Origin: JANMES01 sp038329865 | Lineage (GTDB): Bacteria > Planctomycetota > Phycisphaerae > Tepidisphaerales > Tepidisphaeraceae | Direction: 5' to 3' | Length of the DNA: 64,000 bases | Assembly: GCA_038329865.1 (NCBI GenBank) | Contig: JBBQNK010000020.1 | Span: forward strand, 17,063-81,062 | In this document: piece by piece, positions 17,562 to 26,521 of the stretch | How the letters are laid out: each line of letters begins with the position of its first letter | Numbering within the stretch: the stretch's first letter is position 1 | Position numbers and translations under genes: made by a program | Notes under the pieces: generated by a model | Seen by the model: the letters and a program-made list of their open reading frames with translations, nothing else | Told to the model about the DNA's origin: nothing | The model's database searches: none

Positions 17562-18119
17562 TTCACCGCGGCGGGTGCGAAATCCCAAAAAAATCGGAAT
17601 TTTTCTTGACTTTTGTTTGGCCATAGTTAGGTTTTACGCCAAGTGTGTTCTTTGGCATTTGAATAGCGTTTTGAATTCCGTGGGGAGCCGGATTGGCTTT
17701 CGCTTCTACAGCAGACCAACTCCAAGCTTATCGTCATCCTGAGGTACTCCGAAGGATCTAGCCGACTTGCCGTGGACGCTAGATCCTTCGGAGTACCTCA
17801 GGATGACGACTACGAGAGTCGGGCAATACAGGTGAAGTTGAACTACTCGAAGTGCCCCGCCGCCTGCCAACTCACTGAGAGTCGCGACTGAATTTGAACG
17901 GTTTCGGGTCAAAACGGGGTGGAAACAGGTTGAGATGGGGGCGATTTAGGGGCGCTTCGGGGGCGCTTTGGGGGCGCTTTTTTCGGCTCGGAAAATCATA
18001 ACTCCATGGCAGGCAAGTGATTGACGTTTTCGGACGTTTTTTTTCTGTAAGGGCCGATGTCGAAGGTCTCGATTGATCGTCCGCTTTGATAATCCCCGAG
18101 CCTCCTCAACTTCGAATCT
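17562..18119. other. Convergent intergenic region of 558 bp
   Basis: This gap separates the 3' ends of two converging genes. It contains the 124-bp repeat element at 17717-17840 and a short run of GGGGGCGCTTT-like direct repeats at about 17940-17985. No open frame with coding character and no T-tailed terminator hairpin was found. Confidence 0.6.
17717..17840. repeat. 124-bp palindromic element with short terminal inverted repeats, copy 1
   Basis: The core GTCATCCTGAGGTACTCCGA pairs with its reverse complement (ending at 17808). Outer tails CAACTCCA and GTGAAGTTG form short terminal inverted repeats. A copy of exactly the same length lies at 46718, and a diverged one at 63799. Confidence 0.8.
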
Positions 18120-19667
18120 TCATCGCCCGGGGCGTGTTCCTCGTTGCGGGCCTCGCTTGGCGGTGCGCTTCGGGTGCGGTTTCGCCTGTGGGCGGCGCTT
18201 CGGCGGCGCGGTGTCAGCCTTCCGTCGAGGTCGCGGCGTGCCGTCTTGCTGCGGGATGAGTTCTTTCTTGCCGTTGAGATTTCGGGCGCCTTTGCCGCGG
18301 AGCATCAATCGCATCGGCACTTCGGCGTACGGAAGCAACTCGCGGAATCGGTTGATCATGAACCGCTGGTACGCGGTGTCGAGGAAATCCGGATTGTTCA
18401 CGAACAGCACGATCGTCGGCGGCGAGACGTCGGTTTGCGTCGCATAATAAATTCTCGCGCGGCGACCTGTCGGCGTGCTCGGGCGGCGCTCTTCGAAGAT
18501 CTGCTTGATCACGCGATTCAGCTGGCCGGTGCTGAGCCGCTCGTTAGCTTGCTTGAACAGCTTCTGCGCCAGGTCGATTACCATCTGCACGTTCTTCCCG
18601 TCCTTGGCGGTGATGAACGCGATCGGCGCATAGTTGATGTGCGGGAGTTCCGCGTCGAGGTACGTTTTGTACTCCTGCATGATGCCCGAGTCGTCGTGCT
18701 TACCGCCCTGCGACTTGGATTGCTCCTGCAGCATCTGCTTGGCCAGATCCCACTTGTTGATGACCAGCACCACCGGCTTGAACTGCTCGGCGATGTACTG
18801 CGCGAGCTTCTTATCCGGCTCGCTGACGGGCTCGGTCGCATCGATCAACATCAGCACCACGTCGGCCCGGCGGATGGAGCGCTGGGCGCGGTGGAAGCTG
18901 TAGAACTCGATGTCGTTGGTCATCATGTGGCGCTTCTTGCGCACACCGGCGGTGTCGATAACGATGAGCGTCTTGCCTTCTTTTTCGAACCGCACGTCGA
19001 TGCTGTCGCGCGTCGTGCCGGGGATTTCCGAGACGATCACGCGATCGCCGTGCCCTTCGTAGAGCTCGGCCACCGAGTTCACCAGCGTGCTCTTGCCGGC
19101 GTTGCGCTTGCCGACGATCGCCACAAGCGCCTGCGGCTGCGGCACGGTCGTCGGCGCGTCGGCGAGGTTGACGTTGCTCGCGATCACGTCTTCCAGCAGA
19201 TCGACGTTGCGCTCGTTGGTGGCGCTCACGCCGATCGGCGTGCCGAAGCCCATGCGGGCGAAGTCGGCCAGGTTGCTGTCGAGCTTGGGGCCGTCGGCCT
19301 TGTTGGCGATGAGCACGGTCTTGATGTTCTTCCGCCGGAGCATCGAGGCGATTTCGGAATCGGCGCTGGTCAGCCCTTCCTGGCAGTCGACGACGAGCAG
19401 CACGAGGTCGGCCCGGGTCATCGCGAGTTCGATCTGATGCTTGATGTGATCGGTGAGGTTGTCGGCGTCGACGAAGCCGTACCCGCCGGTATCGACGAGT
19501 TCGACGAACCGGTCGCGGATGCGCAGCGGAGTGGAGATGCGGTCGCGCGTCACGCCGGGCATATCCTGCACGATGCTGATCAACCGACCAGCCAGCGCAT
19601 TCAACAGAGACGATTTACCCACGTTGGGCCGGCCGACGATCGCTACCACGGGCATCTTAGACATCAC
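18120..19667 (-). CDS. der: Ribosome-assembly GTPase Der (EngA)
   Basis: Der has two tandem GTPase domains and a KH-like C-terminal domain and is needed for 50S subunit maturation. The first G1 motif is GRPNVGKS (12-19) with NKAD at 122-125. The second is GKRNAGKS (186-193) with VINKWD. The KH-like domain runs through RIYYATQTDVSPPTIVLFVN, a typical Der signature. The 515-residue length reflects a basic C-terminal extension (PRPRRKADTAPPKRRPQAKP) beyond the usual ~440-490. MMSKMPVVAIVG offers three close ATGs; the outermost is given. Confidence 0.96.
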   Translation of the reverse strand: MMSKMPVVAIVGRPNVGKSSLLNALAGRLISIVQDMPGVTRDRISTPLRIRDRFVELVDTGGYGFVDADNLTDHIKHQIELAMTRADLVLLVVDCQEGLTSADSEIASMLRRKNIKTVLIANKADGPKLDSNLADFARMGFGTPIGVSATNERNVDLLEDVIASNVNLADAPTTVPQPQALVAIVGKRNAGKSTLVNSVAELYEGHGDRVIVSEIPGTTRDSIDVRFEKEGKTLIVIDTAGVRKKRHMMTNDIEFYSFHRAQRSIRRADVVLMLIDATEPVSEPDKKLAQYIAEQFKPVVLVINKWDLAKQMLQEQSKSQGGKHDDSGIMQEYKTYLDAELPHINYAPIAFITAKDGKNVQMVIDLAQKLFKQANERLSTGQLNRVIKQIFEERRPSTPTGRRARIYYATQTDVSPPTIVLFVNNPDFLDTAYQRFMINRFRELLPYAEVPMRLMLRGKGARNLNGKKELIPQQDGTPRPRRKADTAPPKRRPQAKPHPKRTAKRGPQRGTRPGR

Positions 19668-19751
19668 ATCGTTGTCGGTGTTATGGGGAGAGATGTCAAA
19701 CGGTCAGGCGTCGGGATGTATCGCCTGAACGGTGTGTGAGCGTGAACCCTT

Positions 19752-19820
19752 ACGTAGCCGCGAACGCCAGTTCGCGAAGTTGTAAGCCCCCAGACCGCGG
19801 ACTGGCGTTCGTGGCTACGC
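19752..19820. repeat. Palindrome with ACGTAGCC...GGCTACGC arms
   Basis: Arms of about 20 bp (ACGTAGCCGCGAACGCCAGT) flank a 29-nt loop. It lies in the divergent gap between der and the CBS gene, so it is not next to a stop codon. The rest of 19668-19979 is AT-rich near 19850-19930 and probably carries promoters. Confidence 0.75.
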
Positions 19821-19979
19821 AATGAAGGAGACGCGACCGTTAAACCAGGAAAGTGTGAGAATATATTCACAATATTGCAATTGCACGGTCGGCATGTGTA
19901 TCGTGTCGATATCAAATCTGATTCGGTGTACCAGCTTGCCCGGCTCTCGGCCGCGGCCAAACAGCAAAGGAGACCGGCC

Positions 19980-20417
19980 ATGCCAACCGCACAGGACATC
20001 CTCGCCCGCAAAGGGTCACTCATCTACTCCATCGAGCCGACTGCAACGGTACTGGAAGCCACTAATCGAATGAATCATCACAAGATCGGCGCGCTGATCG
20101 TGATGAACGACGGCCAAATGGCTGGCATCTTCACCGAGCGCGACGTGCTCCGCCGAGTGGTCGGCAATCTGCTGGATCCGGCCAAAGCCACGATTTTCGA
20201 CGTCATGACGACCGATCTCAAAACCTGCAAGCCCGAGACTGACATGGAAGAGATCGCCGAGATCATGCGATCCCGCCGCATCCGCCACGTGCCGGTTGTC
20301 GATGAAGAACAAACACTGCTCGGCGTGATTTCGATCGGCGACATCAACGCGCATAATTCGATCCGCAAAGATGCGGAATTGCATTATCTCAGCGAATACG
20401 TCTATGGTCGCGCGTAG
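19980..20417 (+). CDS. Tandem CBS-domain protein
   Basis: This 145-residue protein is two CBS domains and little else: VLEATNRMNHHKIGALIVMNDGQMAGIFTERDVLRRV, then MEEIAEIMRSRRIRHVPVVDEEQTLLGVISIGDI. CBS pairs bind adenosyl ligands (AMP, ATP, SAM) and usually regulate partner proteins. The ATG at 19980 is set by AAGGAG with 7-nt spacing; an upstream extension to 19875 lacks such a site. There is no neighbouring gene in the same operon, so the partner is unknown. A 19-bp-stem hairpin lies 39 nt after the stop codon. Confidence 0.88.
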   Translation: MPTAQDILARKGSLIYSIEPTATVLEATNRMNHHKIGALIVMNDGQMAGIFTERDVLRRVVGNLLDPAKATIFDVMTTDLKTCKPETDMEEIAEIMRSRRIRHVPVVDEEQTLLGVISIGDINAHNSIRKDAELHYLSEYVYGRA

Positions 20418-20456
20418 TTGCCGCGAAGTGACGAAACACCACTCGATTTGGCTTCC

Positions 20457-20507
20457 CGCTTTCGGTTTCGCATTGTGCTACTTTTTCGCAATGCGAAACC
20501 GAAAGCG
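20457..20507 (+). terminator. Perfect 19-bp-stem hairpin after CBS gene
   Basis: CGCTTTCGGTTTCGCATTG pairs exactly with CAATGCGAAACCGAAAGCG across a 13-nt loop. There is no T-run after it. A terminator or RNA-stability element is possible. The surrounding 20418-20740 gap (323 bp) shows no convincing gene. Confidence 0.55.
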
Positions 20508-20740
20508 CGTGGATGCCCCACCAAAAGAATTACCCGCGCCAATCGGCAACTTCACAATCCCCGCGAAATTCGCCCCAAATTACCGGACGCGCATCAAATA
20601 CCTTGTGATTTGCCAAGAAGAATCATGCATCCGAGGAGGAGTTTGTTATCCTAACTGCCTGTCCCCCGGAGAGATGGGAAAGGCTCGCGGCACGTGAGTA
20701 CAATGTGGCCTAGGCCTGTAGTTCCAAGCGAGAGGTTTCA

Positions 20741-21580
20741 GTGAGATATCTGTTTTCCGGATTAATGCGTGACACCGGCATGCCCGTCGAAGGGCATATC
20801 GAAGCGGCCGAAGTCGACATCGCCTACGACATGCTCAGCGGCCACGGCGTGGTTGCGTCTTCCGTTCTGCCTGATCCTAAGCCCCTCAACATTCACGAAG
20901 AACTCCCCGACGCGCCTGAGTTGGCCGACGCGCTGGAGAGCGCGCTCGACAGCAGTTCTTCACAAGTCAATTTCGACGACCTGATGGAGAACCACCGCGG
21001 CAAGAAGGTGTGGGTCATCGACCGCGACAAGATCCGCCGGCGAGTGGCGCAGGTGGTTGAAACCGCATTCCATCTCTCGACCGTGAGCGGCGAGAACCAT
21101 GCCCAGACGCAGGAGCGCATCCGCACCGCGCTGCACGGCCTGTTCAGCGACAACCGCAATCTCGCCAGCGAGCGAAACGCCTCGAGCGTGATGGGCGTGA
21201 AGTACAACGACCCGAGCATGGGCGCCCAGCGCGTGGCCGCCGGTCGCGGTGGTACGATTTCGCTCAACCCGGTGATGCCGCCGCCCGAACCCGTCGTTTC
21301 CACGCCGGCGCCGGTCGCATCAGGCACGGGCAACATGGTGCTCGACGACCAGATCACGCGATTGGTGAATGTGGTCAGCGAGGCCGAAGCCGTGCTCGCC
21401 ACGCTCCGCAACGCCGCCCGCAACCTCGGTTCCGGCGGTGGTGGCGGCGGGACCATCCGCAAACCTCGCACCCGTCACGCGCTCAACAATGAGAAGAACG
21501 ACGTGCTGCTCACGATCTACAAATCGAACGTGGAACTGCTCAAGGCGTACAAGGAAGAACACCAGCGGTCGGCGGGCTGA
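20741..21580 (+). CDS. Unknown protein with GspF-like N-terminal segment
   Basis: This 279-residue protein uses a GTG start at 20741. Its first 45 residues (YLFSGLMRDTGMPVEGHIEAAEVDIAYDMLSGHGV) recall the small N-terminal element of type II secretion GspF/PilC proteins, but no membrane domain follows. The rest is a hydrophilic region with a charged helix (VWVIDRDKIRRRVAQVVETAFHL), a Pro/Thr linker, a helical stretch (DDQITRLVNVVSEAEAVLATLRNAARNL), a poly-Gly tract and a basic tail. Function is unknown. It is convergent with tyrS, with a CACAGAG palindrome between. Confidence 0.7.
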   Translation: MRYLFSGLMRDTGMPVEGHIEAAEVDIAYDMLSGHGVVASSVLPDPKPLNIHEELPDAPELADALESALDSSSSQVNFDDLMENHRGKKVWVIDRDKIRRRVAQVVETAFHLSTVSGENHAQTQERIRTALHGLFSDNRNLASERNASSVMGVKYNDPSMGAQRVAAGRGGTISLNPVMPPPEPVVSTPAPVASGTGNMVLDDQITRLVNVVSEAEAVLATLRNAARNLGSGGGGGGTIRKPRTRHALNNEKNDVLLTIYKSNVELLKAYKEEHQRSAG

Positions 21581-21591
21581 TTCAAAAAGAA

Positions 21592-21657
21592 GTGAACACA
21601 GAGACAAAGAGACACAGAGAAGAAATTGGATTTTCTTCTCTGTGTCTCTGTGTTCAC
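21592..21657. repeat. CACAGAG-family palindrome
   Basis: GTGAACACAGAGACAAAGAG and TCTGTGTCTCTGTGTTCAC pair closely. The left arm has one extra ~8-bp unit. It begins 11 nt after the preceding stop codon and ends 7 nt from the tyrS stop codon. Confidence 0.9.
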
Positions 21658-21664
21658 TTTCTGT

Positions 21665-22861
21665 TCAAGGCCTGAGTCGTGCAAACTTGCGCCCGAGCTT
21701 GAGCACGATCGGCCCGTCGATCGTCCGCTCGATCTGCCCGTCCGCCACCTTTTGGCCGTCCAAGCTCACGGCGCCTTCCTTGATCTTTCGATTCGCCTCG
21801 CTGTTGCTTGCCGCGAGGCCGGCCTTGACGATCAGCGGCGCGATCTTGTGCGGGCCTGCGCCGACGGAGAACTCTGGCATCTCGTCGGGAACGCCTTTGT
21901 TGACGATGACTTTCTGGAATTCGTCACTGGCCGCTGAAGCGGCCTGTCCGCTATGAAGCCAGGTTATGAGGTGCCTAGCCAGCGCGATCTTGGCGTCTCG
22001 CGGGTTGCTGGCGATCAGCGGTTTGAATTCTTCCGCGGGCAGATCGGTCAGCAGAGTGTAGTAGCTTTCCATCAGATGGTCCGGCAAGCTCATGACCTTG
22101 CCGAACATCCCGTCCTGCCCGCTCGGCGGATCCATAACGGCGATGTAGTTCTTCTTGCTCTTGCTCATCTTGTTCACGCCGTCCGTGCCGACGAGCAGCG
22201 GCGTGACGATCACGACCTGCCCGTCGCCGCCCTGCTCCTTCTGAAACTCGCGGCCTACGAGATTGTTAAACAACTGATCGCTGCCCCCCATTTCCACGTC
22301 GGCATCGATGCAGACCGAATCCCAACCCTGCAGCAGCGGGTAGAACATCTCGTGCAGACGAATATCGACATTGGCGGCGAAGCGGTTGGCGAAGTCTTCA
22401 CGTTGCAGCAGTTGCGCCACACTCTTGCGCGCGAGTAATTTGATGACGTCGATCATAGTCATCTTGCCGAGCCATTCGCTGTTGTAACGGACTTCGAGGT
22501 GCGCCTCGTCCGTCAGCAAAATCTTGCCGACTTGGCCGACGTATGTTTTGGCGTTCGCGTCGATTTCTTCGCCGGTCAGCACAGGCCGCGTCGCATTGCG
22601 GCCGCTCGGGTCGCCGACTCTGGCCGTGTAGTCGCCGATGATCAGCACCGCCTTGTGGCCCCAGTCCTGGAACTGCCGGATGATTTTCATCGGCACGGCA
22701 TGGCCGAGCGTGACGTCGGGCGCGGTCGGGTCCATGCCGAACTTGATGCGCAGCGGCTTGCCGGTCTTGGCGGATTTTTCGAGCTTGGCCTTCAAGTCGG
22801 CCTCGTTCAAAATCCGTTCGCTGCGGCGGGAGAGGATGCTCAGTTGCTCTTGGAAAGTCAT
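21665..22861 (-). CDS. tyrS: Tyrosyl-tRNA synthetase
   Basis: This 398-residue class I synthetase attaches tyrosine to tRNA-Tyr. The HIGH-like motif is LGHAVP (about 52-57) and KMSKS is at 231-235. KFGMDPTAPDVTLGH, GDYTARVGDPSGRN and VEMGGSDQLFNN are typical of the bacterial TyrRS subgroup with this Rossmann fold. A C-terminal S4 RNA-binding domain (LIVKAGLAASNSEANRKIKEGAVSLDGQ) completes it. The length is normal. It ends in front of a shared palindrome and lies 12 nt downstream of the CPBP protease gene on the same strand. Confidence 0.96.
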   Translation of the reverse strand: MTFQEQLSILSRRSERILNEADLKAKLEKSAKTGKPLRIKFGMDPTAPDVTLGHAVPMKIIRQFQDWGHKAVLIIGDYTARVGDPSGRNATRPVLTGEEIDANAKTYVGQVGKILLTDEAHLEVRYNSEWLGKMTMIDVIKLLARKSVAQLLQREDFANRFAANVDIRLHEMFYPLLQGWDSVCIDADVEMGGSDQLFNNLVGREFQKEQGGDGQVVIVTPLLVGTDGVNKMSKSKKNYIAVMDPPSGQDGMFGKVMSLPDHLMESYYTLLTDLPAEEFKPLIASNPRDAKIALARHLITWLHSGQAASAASDEFQKVIVNKGVPDEMPEFSVGAGPHKIAPLIVKAGLAASNSEANRKIKEGAVSLDGQKVADGQIERTIDGPIVLKLGRKFARLRP

Positions 22862-22873
22862 GAGTCGTCAATT

Positions 22874-23923
22874 TTACGAGGTCGGATGCGTCATGAAAAG
22901 GAAACCGAGGACCATCACGCCGTTGAACATCGCGTGCATGAAGATCGTCGTCCACAAATTGCCCCGCCGCTCGTACGCGAATCCGAGGAAAAGGGAGAGG
23001 ACGAAGATCGGCGGCCGAGTCCAGCCGGGGTGGACGAACGCGAACAGCAACGAGGTCAGGATCACCGCCGTTACGCTTACCCAAAAGGCTTCTAGCGACG
23101 GTCCCACGGGCAATTCGGGCGGCGGCGCGATAGCTCGCGGCTCGTACGGCAATACCACGGCGGGCGGCGATGGCGCGACTCCCTCCTGCGATGACGGCGC
23201 GGCCGGCGTCGCGAAAACAGCGGGCGGCGCGATTCGCCGCAGCCATATCAAACTCCCATTCAACACACTGCGCAGCATGGTTTGAATGTGCCCGCGAAAG
23301 AGAATCTCTTCGCTCAGCGGCGCGAGAACCACGGCCGCGATCGACGCAAGAATCTTCGCCCACTGTGCACCCGTTCCATCCATCGAATGCAGCAGCGGAT
23401 GCTCGTTGGCGTGACGCATGCCGATGCGCTGGTAAAACCATTCCGCGAGATTGGAAACCAGAAAAATGAACGGCAACACGGCCACGAGAAATCCGATCGC
23501 CGGAAGAATCGCACGTGCAGGCAGTTCGCGCTTCAGCCCGACCTGCCCGAACCCGCCGGGCACGATGTAACGCAGCCCCACCACCAGCATCAGCAGCGAA
23601 ACGGCCGGCAGCATCACGCTGAGCAGAATCATCACGAGCGGCGGGATCGTTTCCTCGGTCATCTTTTCAAGATCGACCATGCCCCGGGCACGCAGGATGG
23701 AAAGCAGAACGATCGTCGCACCCAGGTAAGCCAGGATGCTCAACCCGGCGTTGAGCGCCAACATCCCGACCGGCCGGCGTGCGAAAAGTCGGGCGACGGC
23801 TCCATCATCGCGCCGGGCAAAGGCGCCGCACACCAGCATCGCAACCGCCGACACACCGGCCATCACGATCAGCACCACCCAACCCGAGGCATGCGGCAAT
23901 TCTTCAGCGAGCAGGATCGACAT
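22874..23923 (-). CDS. CPBP (Abi/Rce1-like) intramembrane metalloprotease
   Basis: This 349-residue polytopic protein carries the CPBP catalytic motifs: EEILFRGHIQ (EExxxR), FAFVHPGW (FxxxH) and HAMFNGVM (HxxxN). At least six hydrophobic helices are visible. A Pro/Ala-rich loop (PPAVFATPAAPSSQEGVAP) interrupts the region between the first two motifs. CPBP proteins include Rce1-like prenyl-peptidases and bacterial proteins linked to bacteriocin immunity; the substrate here is unknown. It precedes tyrS on the same strand, 12 nt upstream. Confidence 0.87.
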   Translation of the reverse strand: MSILLAEELPHASGWVVLIVMAGVSAVAMLVCGAFARRDDGAVARLFARRPVGMLALNAGLSILAYLGATIVLLSILRARGMVDLEKMTEETIPPLVMILLSVMLPAVSLLMLVVGLRYIVPGGFGQVGLKRELPARAILPAIGFLVAVLPFIFLVSNLAEWFYQRIGMRHANEHPLLHSMDGTGAQWAKILASIAAVVLAPLSEEILFRGHIQTMLRSVLNGSLIWLRRIAPPAVFATPAAPSSQEGVAPSPPAVVLPYEPRAIAPPPELPVGPSLEAFWVSVTAVILTSLLFAFVHPGWTRPPIFVLSLFLGFAYERRGNLWTTIFMHAMFNGVMVLGFLFMTHPTS

Positions 23924-24005
23924 TCAAAGCACCTTGTTTACAGTTCCCCGCCTTTTCGCGACGATGGGACCAGCCGCGATTCTAGGCTAGTTGGGATGTT
24001 TTTCC

Positions 24006-24821
24006 ATGATGACGATTCTCGAACAAATCATTGAAACCAAGCGCGAGGAAATCGCGACGCGGCAGATACACACGCCGATCGAAGTGCTGAAAGAACGCAT
24101 CACCGCCCTGCCGCGGCCGAGGAATTTCTTTCGGGCGGTTACGCATTCCGGCAAAAAGCCCGTGAATCTGATCGCGGAAGTGAAGAAAGCGTCGCCGAGC
24201 GCCGGCGTGATTCGGGCGGATTTTGATCCGGTCGAAATCGCGAAGATCTACGAAGCCAATGGCGCTGATGCGCTCTCGGTGCTCACTGACGAGAAATACT
24301 TCCAGGGCCATCTCGATTACATCCAGCAAGTCCGCGCCGCTGTTGAACTGCCGGTGTTACGTAAGGATTTCATCATCGACGAATACCAGGTGTATGAGTC
24401 CCGGGCCGCCGGCGCCGATGCGATTCTGCTCATCGCCGAGTGCCTGCCGACGAATCGGCTGATCGACCTGCAGATTCTCGCGACGGAATTGAACCTGACC
24501 GTGCTGATCGAAATCCACGACATGGAAAACCTGATCCGCGTGCGCGACCGCGTGATCGGATTCCCGCACAAGAGCTACAGCCTGCTCGGCATCAACAACC
24601 GCGACCTGCGGACGTTTAAGACCGATCTCGGCAACACGCTGCGCATGGCCGAGCTGGTAGAAGACCGCAACGTGCTGGTGAGCGAGAGCGGCATCAACAC
24701 GAACGCCGACGTCAAGAAACTCGCCGCCGCCGGCGTGCGGGCGGTGCTGGTGGGCGAGAGTTTGATGCGCGCGGAGGATATCGGCGCGCAGGTGAGGAAG
24801 CTGTTCGGCATATCCGCCTGA
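24006..24821 (+). CDS. trpC: Indole-3-glycerol phosphate synthase
   Basis: TrpC closes the indole ring in tryptophan synthesis, converting CdRP to indole-3-glycerol phosphate. The TIM-barrel signatures are present: NLIAEVKKASPSAG (catalytic lysines near 60), LSVLTDEKYFQGH, LPVLRKDFIIDEYQVYE, TVLIEIHD, LLGINNRDLRTF and VSESGINTNADV. Start choice is uncertain: ATGs at 24006 and 24009 fit the family N terminus (ILEQIIETKREEI), while an ATG at 23991 adds five unneeded residues. No other trp genes are nearby. Confidence 0.96.
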   Translation: MMTILEQIIETKREEIATRQIHTPIEVLKERITALPRPRNFFRAVTHSGKKPVNLIAEVKKASPSAGVIRADFDPVEIAKIYEANGADALSVLTDEKYFQGHLDYIQQVRAAVELPVLRKDFIIDEYQVYESRAAGADAILLIAECLPTNRLIDLQILATELNLTVLIEIHDMENLIRVRDRVIGFPHKSYSLLGINNRDLRTFKTDLGNTLRMAELVEDRNVLVSESGINTNADVKKLAAAGVRAVLVGESLMRAEDIGAQVRKLFGISA

Positions 24822-24875
24822 ACCGCAATTGCTGAATCAGCCTGCGTTGCAAACGCTGCAAACCCGCGAGGCACC

Positions 24876-25238
24876 TTGAACGAGCCGAACGTACTCGACT
24901 ACAGTAGCCGTGGCCCTGCGAAACGAATGCCCGCGCCAACCGGTACGACGCTCATAGCCATCATCTGCGCGGGGACTTCTATCTTTTTAACGGTCTGCGC
25001 TGCAAGACTCGGCCCAGTCCCGATCATTGAAGGACCTTCCATCCCTATTCCGGGAGCAGGCGAACTGACGATGGCCCTCGCCGTTGCCGTTGCGTTAGTT
25101 GGCGCATTAGTCGCGTTGGCGGCGATCAGTCTGTCCCTGAAGCGGCGCAGCGGCATCCGATTAGCGAACGCGGGAATAATCGCAATCGTCGCCGCCTTGG
25201 GATCCGCATTGTTCGTTGGGAAAATCCTTTGGCGGTGA
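24876..25238 (+). CDS. Small three-helix membrane protein of unknown function
   Basis: This 120-residue protein probably starts at the TTG at 24876. It opens with a short hydrophilic stretch containing VLDYSSRGP, a motif style seen in small planctomycete membrane proteins. It then has three hydrophobic helices (LIAIICAGTSIFLTVCAA; LTMALAVAVALVGALVALAAI; IIAIVAALGSALFVGKIL). No function can be assigned. It lies 54 nt after trpC on the same strand and may be read with it. Confidence 0.6.
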   Translation: MNEPNVLDYSSRGPAKRMPAPTGTTLIAIICAGTSIFLTVCAARLGPVPIIEGPSIPIPGAGELTMALAVAVALVGALVALAAISLSLKRRSGIRLANAGIIAIVAALGSALFVGKILWR

Positions 25239-25299
25239 CCTTTCATGGGTGAGCCGCCCATGCCACTTCAAGACGCGTCACAACTCCGCCGTCTGCGCC

Positions 25300-26421
25300 T
25301 CATGGCTTCTTCCGATCCTTCGCGTACCACGTGCGAAGGATTTCTTCCGCCGGCTTGCCGTAGATGTAGAATTGCTTATCCGTCGCCGCCTGTGATTTGG
25401 GGTAGAGTTTTGGAGGCCAATCCCACCACACGTAGCCGGTGAACCACGGCTCGTTCCAGAAGCATTGAAGCGCGGCCTCGTAGAAGTTCGCCTGCACCTG
25501 CACGTTGGCCGGCCATTCCCAGTGCGTGCCGTCGCCGGGCCAGACCTGCGAGCCTGCCGCACTGCGGCATCCGATTTCGATGAACAAAATCGGGCGATGC
25601 CATTTCGCGCTCAACTTCCGCAAGCGATCGCGGTGGACTTCGAACGTCTTCAGCATCGTCGGCAAGGAGAAGTCATTCTCCGTGCCGACGGTCCAATACA
25701 CATCAACGCCCATCACGTCCACCGCGTCCCACCAAGTCAAATCCATTTCGCGCAGGTGGGCGGTGTTGTAAATGATCGGGCCGGTGAAGGTCTTGCGGAC
25801 TTTGTCGATGAGTGTTCGCCAACGGTCTTCGTATTTCTCGGTTGAAGTAAGCTCGCAACCGATGACCAATCCCTGGCACTTTTCCTTCTGGGCGATCTCA
25901 GCGTAGTGGAGCAGGAACGCCTCGTAACACTCCCACCAGATATTCCACGCCTTGTCGTCGACTGCGCCTTCCTTGGTTTTGAATTCGACGTCGGATCGCG
26001 CCGTGCCGTCCAGGCAATCAAAGACCGGCTTGATCATGGTCTTCAATCCGTTCTTGCGGGAGAGGTCGATCGCGCGGCGGATTTCGTCGTCGCTGACCAT
26101 CCGCGGGTCGGCCGTGCTCCAGGCGATCATCGGGATGTTATGAGAGGGCATGTGGGCGACGAAGGCGATCGTCGCCCATTCAGCGTGGTCGGCGGCGAGG
26201 ATTCGCATGGATTCTGCAGGGGCATCGCCCAAGTAACTGCCGCGCGTGCCCCACCAACCCCAGGTGTAGCCTTTGACGAATCCGAGCGGTGACGAAGCCA
26301 TTTTTGAGGAGACCGTGGCCGGCCTGGGTTGAATCGGAGGATTCTCCGCCTGTGCGAGTATCGCCGTTAAGCCGCTTAGAAAAATCACGATCGAAGCGAT
26401 GAATCCAGCAGCACGTGTCAT
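25300..26421 (-). CDS. Secreted GH113-like endo-beta-1,4-mannanase
   Basis: This 373-residue protein has a signal peptide (residues 1 to about 25, hydrophobic core FIASIVIFLSGLTAILA) and one TIM barrel. FVKGYTWGWWGTRGSYLG near the N terminus and the two predicted catalytic glutamates, E190 in LVIGCELTST (acid/base) and E282 in LFIEIGCRSAAGS (nucleophile), fit glycoside hydrolase family 113, whose known members cleave mannan or glucomannan. It would work outside the cytoplasm and supply oligosaccharides to the beta-mannosidase at 3.2 kb. Other clan GH-A activities remain possible. Confidence 0.78.
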   Translation of the reverse strand: MTRAAGFIASIVIFLSGLTAILAQAENPPIQPRPATVSSKMASSPLGFVKGYTWGWWGTRGSYLGDAPAESMRILAADHAEWATIAFVAHMPSHNIPMIAWSTADPRMVSDDEIRRAIDLSRKNGLKTMIKPVFDCLDGTARSDVEFKTKEGAVDDKAWNIWWECYEAFLLHYAEIAQKEKCQGLVIGCELTSTEKYEDRWRTLIDKVRKTFTGPIIYNTAHLREMDLTWWDAVDVMGVDVYWTVGTENDFSLPTMLKTFEVHRDRLRKLSAKWHRPILFIEIGCRSAAGSQVWPGDGTHWEWPANVQVQANFYEAALQCFWNEPWFTGYVWWDWPPKLYPKSQAATDKQFYIYGKPAEEILRTWYAKDRKKP

Positions 26422-26469
26422 GGTTTAAGTTAACTTTCCCGCATCTGGCGCTTTCAAAGACGTTCGCTC

Positions 26470-26496
26470 TAGAAATTTACCGGATTCGTCCGATAA
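26470..26496 (+). promoter_or_regulatory. Sigma-28 (FliA)-like promoter of fliM
   Basis: TAGAAATT, an 11-nt spacer and TCCGATAA match the FliA consensus TAAAGTTT-N11-GCCGATAA in spacing, in seven of eight -10 positions and in five of eight -35 positions. The fliM start codon lies 25 nt downstream of the -10 box. Confidence 0.6.
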
Positions 26497-26521
26497 TGAC
26501 CAATATCAGCACGGAGTCTGT

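Noticed and set aside
18144..19739. 531-residue plus-strand frame opposite der
   Set aside because: Der on the minus strand has all GTPase motifs; this frame is a shadow.
20371..20697. 108-residue frame after the CBS gene
   Set aside because: It starts inside the CBS gene, runs through the 19-bp hairpin and has no protein-like pattern.
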